Part shown: piece by piece, positions 51,151 through 59,171 of the stretch | How positions within the stretch are numbered: the stretch's first letter is position 1 | Layout of the letters: every line of letters starts with the position of its first letter | NCBI RefSeq assembly: GCF_014205015.1 | Contig: NZ_JACHMO010000001.1 | Span: 6,386,001-6,450,000, forward strand | DNA: 64,000 bases | Direction of reading: 5' to 3' | Source: Saccharothrix ecbatanensis | GTDB taxonomy: Bacteria > Actinomycetota > Actinomycetes > Mycobacteriales > Pseudonocardiaceae | Notes under the pieces: model-generated | What the model was told of the DNA's origin: nothing | The model's input: the letters and a program-made list of their open reading frames with translations, nothing else | The model's database searches: none | Translations under genes and position numbers: made by a program

Positions 51151-52268
51151 CTCAGCACCACCGGAATCACGGCACGCACTTCGAACCCCCCGTCCGCGGT
51201 CGGCTCGGCCGACATCGACCCCCCGTGCACCGCCACCCGTTCCCGCATCCCCCGAAGCCCGTTCCCCCCACCGCCGCCCAGCGACGCCCCGCCGGCAGTG
51301 TTCCGCACGACGATCCGCAACTCCCCGTCCACCAGATCCACGGACACCGACGTCGTAGACCCGGGCGCGTGCCGACCAGCGTTCGTCAGCGCCTCCTGCA
51401 CGATCCGGTAGGCCGTCAACCCCACCGCCTCCGGCACCTCCACATCATCAACCGACGCCCCGCCGTCCAACGCCCGGATATCGGCCAACCCAGGCTGCGG
51501 CACCCGCTCCACCCGCTGGTCCTCGGCCCGCAACACCCCCAGCAACTGCTGCATGTCGGTGATCGCCGCCCGTGCCGCCGCCCCCAACTCGGCGAACTCG
51601 CGCACCCCAGCCTCCGACAGACCCTCAATCCGATAGGGCGCCGTCTCACACCTCACCACCACCAACGACATGTGGTGCGCGACCACGTCGTGCATCTCCC
51701 GAGCGATCCGCGCCCTCTCGACCAGCGCCGCCTTCTCGTCCCTCTCCTCGTGGAACCGCCGCTCAGCCCGCCCCCGCGACCCCACCGCGTACCCGGCAAG
51801 AAGCACGAGGAACAGGAAGCCGATCAGCGGCAGCAGGTAGTCGGACGACAGCCCCGTGACCCCTGCCACCATCCCGGCCGTGAGCACGCCGACGACGAGC
51901 ACCACCCGGCCGCTGTGGATCATCCCGACCGCCAGCAGCACCGGCAGGTACCAGCACCACTGCAAGGCGCCGAAAACAGGCAACTCGGAGTACAGCAGCA
52001 TCCGGGTGACCAGCAGACCCGCCGTGGCCAGCCGCCAAGCCGCGAGCGTCGAGCGCAGCAGGAACACGAAACTGCCGGCAACCAGAGCGAACAGCAGCGG
52101 CCACCAGCCGTCCGGATCGGCCAGCGTGACGTACTGCGAGCTGGTCCCGATCGCGATCACCAGGCCGTAGACCAGCACCGCCACGGTGACGAGGTGCCGG
52201 TACCGGAAGCCCTCGAAGACCCGCGTGCGGTCGCGGAGCAGCACGACCTGGAGGAGAGTGCGGATCAC
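51147..52268 (-). CDS. Membrane histidine kinase of the HisKA_3 (NarX/DesK-like) family
   Basis: Sensor kinase of 373 aa. About six transmembrane segments (within 25-165) form the sensor region. The HisKA_3 dimerisation domain has the phosphorylated His193 in ARIAREMHDVVAHHMSLVVV, followed by the ATPase domain with AYRIVQEALTNAGRHAPG (N box) and GGNGLRGMRERVAVHGG (G box). GTG 52268 is chosen: TAGCAT 7 nt upstream would act as a -10 for a leaderless transcript, and the longer open frame to 52490 has no homology. It pairs with the NarL-type regulator encoded downstream. Confidence 0.93.
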   Translation of the reverse strand: MIRTLLQVVLLRDRTRVFEGFRYRHLVTVAVLVYGLVIAIGTSSQYVTLADPDGWWPLLFALVAGSFVFLLRSTLAAWRLATAGLLVTRMLLYSELPVFGALQWCWYLPVLLAVGMIHSGRVVLVVGVLTAGMVAGVTGLSSDYLLPLIGFLFLVLLAGYAVGSRGRAERRFHEERDEKAALVERARIAREMHDVVAHHMSLVVVRCETAPYRIEGLSEAGVREFAELGAAARAAITDMQQLLGVLRAEDQRVERVPQPGLADIRALDGGASVDDVEVPEAVGLTAYRIVQEALTNAGRHAPGSTTSVSVDLVDGELRIVVRNTAGGASLGGGGGNGLRGMRERVAVHGGSMSAEPTADGGFEVRAVIPVVLR

Positions 52269-52475
52269 GGCCCCGATGCTAGGCCGCGGGTCGTGCCCGC
52301 ACATGCCACCGTGGGCTGACATACCCGGGTAGCACCCGGCCGGCCCCCACCCATACCCGAGACCGCACCCACCGGACAAGCCGTTGCGGCAGGCGAACGC
52401 CACCAGGTAGGCAATACGGCAGAGCCGCGAAACGGCAGACCTGTGCGCCCCTACTCCGTGTTGGAAGATGGCTGA

Positions 52476-52976
52476 ATGCACCCGCAGCAAGATCCGGATC
52501 GCTGGTCACGGCTCCAGGCCGTGGCCGGCGAGGCGCTGGCCGCTGCCAAGGTCGGGGAGGACGCTGTCGCGGTCGACCTGGTCACGGGCTACCTCAGCGG
52601 TTCGCCCGAGGGCAACGAGGAGATCCGGGAGCTGGTGCTCCTGCTGTTCGCCGAGTGCAGCGCCATGGTCGCCGCACTCGGCTCGGGCGGCGCGACACCG
52701 GTGAAGATGCAGGTCTTCGACGAGGACGGGCAGGAGGTGCCGATCGACGACGCCGACCCACCCGTCCGCACCGCGATCCGCACCCTGCTGGCCGAGGTGC
52801 ACGGCGACCAGGAAGCGGCAGCCGAGCAGATCGAGATCGCACTGGCCAACGGACAACCCCAAGAACTGGCCACCGTCGTCCTCCAAGCCCTCCGCTGGAC
52901 GGTGAAGCTAGCCGTCGAGTGCGAACTGCGAGACCTCCCCGTAGCCCCCTGGATCGCCACCGCCCTCGACGACTAG
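52476..52976 (+). CDS. Hypothetical protein
   Basis: Soluble acidic protein of 166 aa that I do not recognise. It appears helical, with WSRLQAVAGEALAAAKVGED and NEEIRELVLLLFAECSAMVA segments and a C-terminal ELATVVLQALRWTVKLAVEC helix. A loop MQVFDEDGQEVPIDDADPPV separates the two halves. There is no signal peptide or catalytic motif. ATG 52476 has GGAAG about 8 nt upstream. It is divergent from the histidine kinase gene across 207 bp and is followed by a long palindromic element. Confidence 0.72.
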   Translation: MHPQQDPDRWSRLQAVAGEALAAAKVGEDAVAVDLVTGYLSGSPEGNEEIRELVLLLFAECSAMVAALGSGGATPVKMQVFDEDGQEVPIDDADPPVRTAIRTLLAEVHGDQEAAAEQIEIALANGQPQELATVVLQALRWTVKLAVECELRDLPVAPWIATALDD

Positions 52977-53028
52977 CCCTTCAACACCCACACCCCACAC
53001 CCCAACGGACCCGCATCCGACCCACCAA

Positions 53029-53162
53029 GGCCCGATTTGACATGGGTTCGGGTGCCATAGGCTGGTCGAAGCCGGGCAGGCTTGGCGGGCGCTTTATCCG
53101 CCATGCCTGCCCGGCTTTGGCCTGTCTGGGGTGCCCGTAAGGGCCCCGTGTCAAATCGGGCC
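53029..53162. repeat. 134-bp imperfect palindrome, MITE-like
   Basis: Terminal inverted repeats of 14 bp (GGCCCGATTTGACA, 53029-53042, with 53149-53162) enclose an inner 13-bp pair (AAGCCGGGCAGGC, 53069-53081, with 53105-53117) and GGCGG/CCGCC around a 9-nt loop. The whole element can fold into one long hairpin. There is no coding capacity, and no clear target-site duplication. It lies between two genes on the same strand. Confidence 0.8.
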
Positions 53163-53270
53163 GAACCCACCCACCCGCCCCCACCCCACCCGAACCCACA
53201 CCCCACCCGAACCCACCCACCCCACCCGATCCCACACCCGACCACCCCAACCAAACCCACCTAGGGTTCC
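53163..53270. other. C-rich low-complexity tract before the Gfo/Idh/MocA gene
   Basis: About 100 bp consist almost only of C and A, in CCCACCC and CCCGAACC patterns. The opposite strand is therefore G/T-rich with many GGG runs. It immediately follows the palindromic element and ends at the next start codon. Confidence 0.7.
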
Positions 53271-53273
53271 GCC

Positions 53274-54293
53274 ATGCGCACAGCACTACTCGGCTACGGC
53301 CTGGGCGGAGCCGCCTTCCACGCCCCGTTCATCTCCACCACCCCAGGCCTGACCCTCACCGCTATCGTCACCTCAAACCCCGACCGCCAAGCCGAAGCAG
53401 CATCCCGCTACCCCACCGCCGAACTGATCCCGTCACCCGACGACGTATGGCGACGTGCCGACGAGTTCGACCTCGTAGTGATCACGACCCCCAACCGCTT
53501 CCACGCCGACCACGCCCGCACAGCGCTGGAACACGGCCTCAACGCCGTCGTGGACAAGCCGTTCGCCCCGTCCGCCGCGGCAGCCCGCGACCTCGCCGAA
53601 CTGGCAGCACAACGCGGCCTCCTCCTCGCCCCGTTCCACAACCGCCGCTGGGACGGCGACTTCCGCACCGTCGCACGACTCCTCAGCGAGGACGCCCTGG
53701 GCAACGTTCACCGCTTCGAGTCACGGTTCGAACGCTGGCGACCGCAGGTCAAGGACAGCTGGAAGGAATCCAGCGACCCGGCCGACCTCGGCAGCATCGT
53801 GTTCGACCTGGGCACGCACCTCGTGGACCAATCAATCGCACTGTTCGGCCGCCCGACCACGGTCTACGCCGAGATCCGCACCCTGCGCCCGACTGCCCAA
53901 GCCCACGACGACGCGTTCATCGCCTTGACCCACCCCTCCGGCGTCGTCTCACACCTCTGGGCATCAGCCCTGACAGCCTCGCTGGGCCCCCGCTTCCGCG
54001 TCCTGGGCGACCGGTCCGCCTACGTGAAGTACGGCATGGACCCCCAGGAAGAAGCCCTGAAGGCAGGCGAGACGCCGGGCGGCGAAGGCTGGGGCGAGGA
54101 CCGCGTAGACCAATGGGGCCTCCTGGACGAGGAACCTCTACACACCGAACCAGGCTCCTACCAGGACTTTTACGCAGCCATCGCCACCGGCAACGCCCCC
54201 GTCCCCGCCACCGACGCGATCACCGGCCTGGAAGTCCTCGAAGCAGCCTTCAAATCAGCAACCACCGGCACCACCATCCACCTCGCCGACTAA
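53274..54293 (+). CDS. Gfo/Idh/MocA-family NAD(P)-dependent oxidoreductase
   Basis: Oxidoreductase of 339 aa. The Rossmann domain begins RTALLGYGLGGAAFHAPFIS, with VVITTPNRFHADHARTAL and the catalytic-Lys motif VVDKPFAPSAAAARDLAELA. The C-terminal alpha/beta domain has FHNRRWDGDFRTV and SIVFDLGTHLVDQSIALFG, where the Asp/His near GTHLVDQ is the expected catalytic pair. The overall arrangement resembles the YvaA/scyllo-inositol dehydrogenase-like branch. A polyol or sugar is the likely substrate but cannot be specified. ATG 53274 directly follows a C-rich tract and has no good ribosome site. Confidence 0.92.
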   Translation: MRTALLGYGLGGAAFHAPFISTTPGLTLTAIVTSNPDRQAEAASRYPTAELIPSPDDVWRRADEFDLVVITTPNRFHADHARTALEHGLNAVVDKPFAPSAAAARDLAELAAQRGLLLAPFHNRRWDGDFRTVARLLSEDALGNVHRFESRFERWRPQVKDSWKESSDPADLGSIVFDLGTHLVDQSIALFGRPTTVYAEIRTLRPTAQAHDDAFIALTHPSGVVSHLWASALTASLGPRFRVLGDRSAYVKYGMDPQEEALKAGETPGGEGWGEDRVDQWGLLDEEPLHTEPGSYQDFYAAIATGNAPVPATDAITGLEVLEAAFKSATTGTTIHLAD

Positions 54294-54300
54294 ACCCACC

Positions 54301-54329
54301 TTGCCGGCAAGTCTCTTAGCAACTAAGAT
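54301..54329 (+). promoter_or_regulatory. Leaderless promoter with MarR/TetR-like palindrome before the FAD monooxygenase gene
   Basis: TTGCCG (54301-54306), a 17-bp spacer and TAAGAT (54324-54329) place the transcription start at or next to ATG 54337. The perfect palindrome TCTTAG-CAA-CTAAGA (54314-54328) overlaps the -10, a good position for a repressor. Confidence 0.65.
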
Positions 54330-54336
54330 TCTTGGC

Positions 54337-55911
54337 ATGGAAGACAGGCGAGCACAAGTACTGGTGGTCGGAGCAGGGCTGAGCGGCTTGTCCGCCACCC
54401 TGTTCCTCGCCCAGCAAGGCATCGACGTGCTGGGCATCTCCAAGCACAGAGGCACCTCACCCCACCCGAAGGCCACCGGCCAGACACACCGCACGATGGA
54501 GCTGCTCCGCCGAGTGGGCGTAGCCGACGAGGTGCTGGCAGGCGCCGCCGGCCTGGGCGGCGGCGTAGTCATCAAGGTCGCGGAGAGCCTGCAAGGCCAG
54601 GTGTTCCACACGATCGTGCACGAGGACCACGACTGGGGAACCGACCTCAGCCCCGAACTCCCCGGGATGGCGAGCCAGGACCACGTCGAGCCCGTCCTCT
54701 TACGACGAGCTCGCGAACTGGGCGCCGAGGTCCTGTTCGAGACCGAACTGGTCTCCTTCACCCAGCAGCCGGACCACGTGACAGCCACGCTGCGAACCCG
54801 CCAGACCGGCCACGAGTGGACCGTCAGAGCCGACTACCTGGTAGCCGCCGACGGCCACCGCGGCACCGTCCGCGAGACGCTGGGCATCGCCCGCCAAGGC
54901 CGCGGCCCTCTGGCGCACCACATCGGCGTGGTGTTCGACGCCGACCTGGCCGTGCACCTCGTCCCCGACAAGATCACCCTCTACTACCTGCGGAATCCGG
55001 CGTTCACCGGCGCGTTCGCAGCCACCAACACCGAGCGGCGCAACGTGTTCACCATCGAGTACGACCCGGCTCACGAATCGCTCGCCGACTACCCTCCGCA
55101 GCGCTGCGCCGAGCTGCTCCGGATCGCAACGGACGCACCCGATCTCGACCCCGACATCCGCGAGATCACCGCGTGGGAGATGGCCGCGTGGCTCAGCGAC
55201 CGCTTCCGCTCAGACCGCGTGTTCCTCGTCGGCGACGCCGCGAAGGTGACACCACCCACCGGCGGTCTGGGCGGGAACACCGCGATCGGCGACGGCTTCG
55301 ACCTGGCGTGGAAGCTGGCGGCCGTGGTGAAGGGCGAGGCCGGCGAAGCGCTCCTGGACAGCTACGAAGCCGAACGGCGCCCGTACGCGAAGCTCGTGGT
55401 CGACGGATCGTTCGCCAACTACGTGCCGCGGTTCGCGCCGCACCTGGCCGGCCCCGACGTGCCGGACGAGATCGACCACCTGCACCTGACGCTCGGCTAC
55501 CGCTGCCGATCCAACGCCGTCCTGATCGACGACACCGACCAGGCCCCGATGGAGGACCCCGCCGACCCCAGCGGCCGACCGGGCTTCCGCGCACCGCACG
55601 TCACGATCGAACTCGACGGCACGAAGAAGTCCACAGTGGACCTGTTCACCACCTGGACCCTGATCACCCTCAACGAAGCCTGGAAGGGCGACGTCCCGTC
55701 CCTGTACATCCCCGACATCCAGGACCCGACCGCCGAACTGGCCAAGCGCTACGGCATCGGCACCGAGGGCGCGAGCCTCATCCGCCCCGACGGAGTGATC
55801 GCGTGGCGCACCACCAACCCGCCCACCGATCACACCCACCAACTAGCCACAACCCTCGCCACCCTCACATCCAAACCCCACCCCCACCCGCACCACCACA
55901 CGATCAGGTGA
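54337..55911 (+). CDS. FAD-dependent aromatic hydroxylase (class A flavoprotein monooxygenase)
   Basis: Monooxygenase of 524 aa, of the type that hydroxylates phenolic or polyketide substrates or inactivates rifamycin-like drugs. All three class motifs are present: the dinucleotide fold VLVVGAGLSGLSATLFLAQQ, the DG motif ADYLVAADGHRGTVRETLG, and the GD motif RVFLVGDAAKVTPPTGGLGG followed by NTAIGDGFDLAWKL. The C-terminal about 120 residues resemble the thioredoxin-like domain of this class and end in a His/Pro-rich tail (KPHPHPHHHT). No biosynthetic cluster adjoins it. A palindrome-overlapped promoter suggests induction by a small molecule. Confidence 0.9.
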   Translation: MEDRRAQVLVVGAGLSGLSATLFLAQQGIDVLGISKHRGTSPHPKATGQTHRTMELLRRVGVADEVLAGAAGLGGGVVIKVAESLQGQVFHTIVHEDHDWGTDLSPELPGMASQDHVEPVLLRRARELGAEVLFETELVSFTQQPDHVTATLRTRQTGHEWTVRADYLVAADGHRGTVRETLGIARQGRGPLAHHIGVVFDADLAVHLVPDKITLYYLRNPAFTGAFAATNTERRNVFTIEYDPAHESLADYPPQRCAELLRIATDAPDLDPDIREITAWEMAAWLSDRFRSDRVFLVGDAAKVTPPTGGLGGNTAIGDGFDLAWKLAAVVKGEAGEALLDSYEAERRPYAKLVVDGSFANYVPRFAPHLAGPDVPDEIDHLHLTLGYRCRSNAVLIDDTDQAPMEDPADPSGRPGFRAPHVTIELDGTKKSTVDLFTTWTLITLNEAWKGDVPSLYIPDIQDPTAELAKRYGIGTEGASLIRPDGVIAWRTTNPPTDHTHQLATTLATLTSKPHPHPHHHTIR

Positions 55912-55953
55912 GTTCCCTGGAGAGAGTGGTGCCGGGCCGCCAGGCTGAGGAGC

Positions 55954-56307
55954 ATGGCACCACTCCCTCTGCTCGCGGCGTTGGCCGCTTTGTTCCCCGC
56001 GGCGTCCGCACCCGAGTCGATGTTCGTCCTCAGCATGGCGCGCGGCGAAACCGTCCACATGGCCACGTTGACGTGCCAACCGGCCGGCGGCGGGCACCCC
56101 AGCCCCGACGACGCCTGCCTCGCACTATCCGATGTGGACGGCCAGTTCACCGGCCTGTCGACCGGTCAGGCGTTCTGCACCCTGGAGTACGACCCGGTAA
56201 CCGTCCGGGCGTCCGGCAAGTGGCGCGGTGAAACCCGCCTGTTCGAGGCCACGTTCCCCAACCCGTGCGTGATGCGCGCCGAAACGGGCCCGGTGTTCGA
56301 CTTCTAA
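55954..56307 (+). CDS. Streptomyces subtilisin inhibitor (SSI)-like secreted protease inhibitor
   Basis: Exported protein of 117 aa. The signal peptide spans about 1-18 and ends ASA. The mature domain keeps the SSI pattern: ATLTCQPAGGGHPSPDDACL, with the first disulfide pair, then CTLEYDPVTVRASGKWRG and FPNPCVM with the second pair, and GPVFDF at the end. In SSI the reactive bond lies in CPMVYDP (P1 Met). Here the same place reads CTLEYDP, giving P1 Leu and P1' Glu. It probably inhibits extracellular serine proteases; the subtilase encoded at 12340-15582 is a possible but unproven target. A terminator follows. Confidence 0.9.
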   Translation: MAPLPLLAALAALFPAASAPESMFVLSMARGETVHMATLTCQPAGGGHPSPDDACLALSDVDGQFTGLSTGQAFCTLEYDPVTVRASGKWRGETRLFEATFPNPCVMRAETGPVFDF

Positions 56308-56368
56308 CACGCCACGCGAGACACCCAAACACCGTGCCCAACCCAACCCACCACGCGAAACACCCGTA

Positions 56369-56408
56369 GCGGGGCCCACGACACCGCCGCCGAAGTCATG
56401 GGCCCCGC
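56369..56408 (+). terminator. Terminator after the SSI-like gene
   Basis: The 10-bp stem GCGGGGCCCA (56369-56378)/TGGGCCCCGC (56399-56408) has a 20-nt loop and begins 62 bp past the stop. Confidence 0.7.
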
Positions 56409-56565
56409 CACGGGGTTCCTGCGAAGGTCCTCGGACCTCTGTTGCCGACCGTAGGGACTCAACTCCATATCGTCAACAATCTTCACATTCGTGAAACCCG
56501 AGAACCGCCCACCGTCTCAGCAGGCACGCTCTATCCTCCGCCCGAACCGCTTTGGGGGATGACGT

Positions 56566-58482
56566 ATGGGTGACTTCCTGCTGTACACGGTGGGCCTTCC
56601 ACTGACGTTCCTGTTCCTGGTGCTGGGCATGGCGATGGCCGCCCGCCGCATCCTGGGGCTGCACGTCGGCCTCGTCCGCACCACGTTCGCGTGCCTGCTC
56701 GGCGTGTCGCTGAGCGAAGTCGCGCTGAGCGCGATGCCGACCCCGGACACGCCCGCGCTGACCACGGTGCAGATCGGCATCTCGCTCTTGCTGATGATCG
56801 CCGTGCTGACCTTCGCCGAGATCGTGGTGCCGACCGGGTCCATCCCGCCGCCCACCGAATGGTGGCGTGCGCTGCGCGGACGCGTGAGCCGGACCCGCCG
56901 GTACTCACGGATCACCGCGATCGCGTTCCGCCACGGGCTGGGCCCGTACCTGCGCGGCCGGGAGCGCACCGACACCCGCCTCGCGCGGTCACTGCGTCTC
57001 GCGCTCGAAGAGGGCGGCGTCACGTTCGTCAAGCTCGGCCAGGTGCTCTCCACCCGACCCGACCTGCTGCCCCCGGACGTCATAGCCGAGCTGACGTTGT
57101 TGCAGGACAACGTCCCCGCCGCCCCGTGGCCCGCGGTGCGCGAGCTCCTGGTGGCCGAGCTGGGGCAGCCGCCGGAGGACGTGTTCGCCGAGTTCGACGA
57201 GCAGCCGCTGGCCGCCGCGTCCGTGGCCCAGGTGCACCGCGCCCGGCTGAAGTCCGGCGAGGACGTGGTGGTGAAGGTGCAGCGTCCGGGCGTGCGACGG
57301 GTGGCCGAGGGCGACCTGGACATCGTGAACCGACTCGGCTCGACGCTGCACGACAGGACCCGGTGGGGCAGGGCGATCGGCGTGCGCGACCTGGCCGCCG
57401 GGTTCTCCACCGCGTTGCGCGAGGAACTGGACTTCCTGGTCGAGGCGCGCAACCTCGCGGCCGTGCGTGCGGCTTCGACCGACTCGGACATCGTGCTCCC
57501 GGACGTGCACCACGAACTCTGCACGTCACGCGTCCTGGTGATGGAACGGCTCGACGGCGTGCCGATCCGGTCCGCGCCGCTGGAGTCGACCGACCGGGAC
57601 GCGCTGGCCCGGTCGCTGCTGGACGTGCTGCTGCGCCAGGTGATGGTCAGCGGTGTGTTCCACGCCGATCCCCACCCCGGCAACATCATGCTCCTGCGCG
57701 ATGGCCGGCTCGGGATGCTGGACTTCGGATCGGTCGGCCGACTCGACGCGCAGCTCCGCTCGGCGCTGGGCAAGATGCTGCTGGCGATCGACCACAGCGA
57801 TCCGGCCGGCCTGCGGGACGCGTTATTGGAGCTGGTGACCCGACCGGACGAAATCGACGAACTCCAGTTGGAGCGCGCGCTCGGCCAGTTCATGGCGCGG
57901 CACCTCGGCGCCGGGATGCGGCCGGACGTGGAGATGTTCAGCGACCTGTTCAAGCTGGTCTACCGGTACGGGCTGAGCGTCCCGCCGGAGATCGCGGCGG
58001 TGTTCCGGGCGTTGGCGACGGTGGAGGGGACGCTGGCCGCGCTGTCGCCGGGGTTCAACATCGTGGTTGAGTCGCGGGCGTTCGCGGACAAGCAGTTCAG
58101 CGCGCACCTCACGCCTGAGTCGTTGCGGCGCACGGTGACCGAGGAGCTGCACTCGATGCTGCCGATGCTGCGGCGCCTGCCCCGGCGGGCCGAGCGGATC
58201 TCCAGCGCGTTGGAGCAGGGTCGGCTCGGGTTGAGCATGCGGCTGTTCGCGGACGAGCGGGACCGGCAGTTCATCGTGTCGCTGCTGCACCAGGTGATGC
58301 TGACCGTGCTGGGTGCGACGGCGGGCCTGATGGCGGCGCTGCTGCTCGGCGCGGACGGTGGTCCGGTGGCCGGTCCGGGCGTCTCGCTGTTCCAGGTGCT
58401 CGGCTACAACCTGCTGGTCATCAGCGTGCTGCTCGGGCTACGGGTCGTAGTCACCATCTTCCGACCACGCACACAACGTTGA
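56566..58482 (+). CDS. UbiB/ABC1 (ADCK)-family atypical kinase with N- and C-terminal membrane segments
   Basis: Membrane protein of 638 aa. Three N-terminal hydrophobic segments (about 1-90) precede the UbiB core. The KxGQ motif is VKLGQVLSTRPDLLPP (Lys156), the Ala-rich nucleotide loop is PLAAASVAQVHRA, VVVKVQRPGV carries the ATP-binding Lys, FHADPHPGN the catalytic loop and MLDFG the metal-binding DFG. Two further transmembrane segments are at about 565-590 and 600-625. Family members support quinone or lipid metabolism through ATPase activity. In actinobacteria, which use menaquinone, the role is unclear. ATG 56566 is preceded by GGGGGATGACGT. Confidence 0.92.
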   Translation: MGDFLLYTVGLPLTFLFLVLGMAMAARRILGLHVGLVRTTFACLLGVSLSEVALSAMPTPDTPALTTVQIGISLLLMIAVLTFAEIVVPTGSIPPPTEWWRALRGRVSRTRRYSRITAIAFRHGLGPYLRGRERTDTRLARSLRLALEEGGVTFVKLGQVLSTRPDLLPPDVIAELTLLQDNVPAAPWPAVRELLVAELGQPPEDVFAEFDEQPLAAASVAQVHRARLKSGEDVVVKVQRPGVRRVAEGDLDIVNRLGSTLHDRTRWGRAIGVRDLAAGFSTALREELDFLVEARNLAAVRAASTDSDIVLPDVHHELCTSRVLVMERLDGVPIRSAPLESTDRDALARSLLDVLLRQVMVSGVFHADPHPGNIMLLRDGRLGMLDFGSVGRLDAQLRSALGKMLLAIDHSDPAGLRDALLELVTRPDEIDELQLERALGQFMARHLGAGMRPDVEMFSDLFKLVYRYGLSVPPEIAAVFRALATVEGTLAALSPGFNIVVESRAFADKQFSAHLTPESLRRTVTEELHSMLPMLRRLPRRAERISSALEQGRLGLSMRLFADERDRQFIVSLLHQVMLTVLGATAGLMAALLLGADGGPVAGPGVSLFQVLGYNLLVISVLLGLRVVVTIFRPRTQR

Positions 58483-58581
58483 CGTGGATGCGTTCCTCTC
58501 TACTTCGCCGGGGCGGGCCGCGTCGCCGGCAGAGATGAGTGCGCTGCGCGCGCTCGTGGAGCGCCACGTAGCCTCGGGCTC

Positions 58582-59067
58582 ATGAGCATCCACGACATCC
58601 CCGTGCACACCTTGTCCGGCGAGCCGTCGAGCCTGGGTTCGTTGGCGGGCAAGGCGTTGCTGGTGGTGAACGTAGCGTCCAAGTGCGGTTTGACGCCGCA
58701 GTACAAGGGGCTGGAGCGACTCCAGGAGCGGTACGCGGAGCAGGGCTTTTCGGTGGTCGGGTTCCCGTGCAACCAGTTCGCCGGGCAGGAGCCGGGCACC
58801 GCGGAGGAGATCGCCACCTTCTGCTCCACCACGTACGGCGTGACGTTCCCGCTGTTCGAGAAGATCGACGTCAACGGCCCCGAACGGCACCCGCTGTACG
58901 CCGAGCTGACCGCGTTCGCCGACTCCGACGGCACCGCCGGTGACGTGCAGTGGAACTTCGAGAAGTTCCTGCTCACCCCCACCGGCGACATCACCGCCCG
59001 CTTCCGTCCCGCCACCGACCCGGAGGACGAGACCGTAGTGAAGGCGATCGAGTCCGTACTCCCTTAA
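58582..59067 (+). CDS. Glutathione peroxidase-family thiol peroxidase
   Basis: Cytoplasmic peroxidase of 161 aa. The peroxidatic Cys35 is in LVVNVASKCGLTPQYKGLE. GFPCNQFAGQEPGTAEEI holds the conserved Gln and the second Cys that in non-animal homologues forms the resolving disulfide, and VQWNFEKFLLTPTGD the conserved Trp/Asn. With Cys instead of selenocysteine and no glutathione expected in actinobacteria, reduction by thioredoxin is probable. The start ATG 58582 agrees with the family N-terminus (SIHDIPVHTLSGE). It ends before a bidirectional terminator shared with the sdaA gene. Confidence 0.94.
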   Translation: MSIHDIPVHTLSGEPSSLGSLAGKALLVVNVASKCGLTPQYKGLERLQERYAEQGFSVVGFPCNQFAGQEPGTAEEIATFCSTTYGVTFPLFEKIDVNGPERHPLYAELTAFADSDGTAGDVQWNFEKFLLTPTGDITARFRPATDPEDETVVKAIESVLP

Positions 59068-59114
59068 CGAGTCCGTACTCCCCTGACCTCCGCCCCCTCC
59101 CCCCACACCACGAC

Positions 59115-59153
59115 GACGGGCTCCACCCCCACGCCACGAGGGTGGAGCCCGTC
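59115..59153. terminator. Bidirectional terminator between the peroxidase and sdaA genes
   Basis: A 14-bp perfect stem (GACGGGCTCCACCC, 59115-59128, with 59140-59153) and an 11-nt loop lie between convergent stops. Confidence 0.85.
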
Positions 59154-59171
59154 AAGCAAGGCCCACGAACG

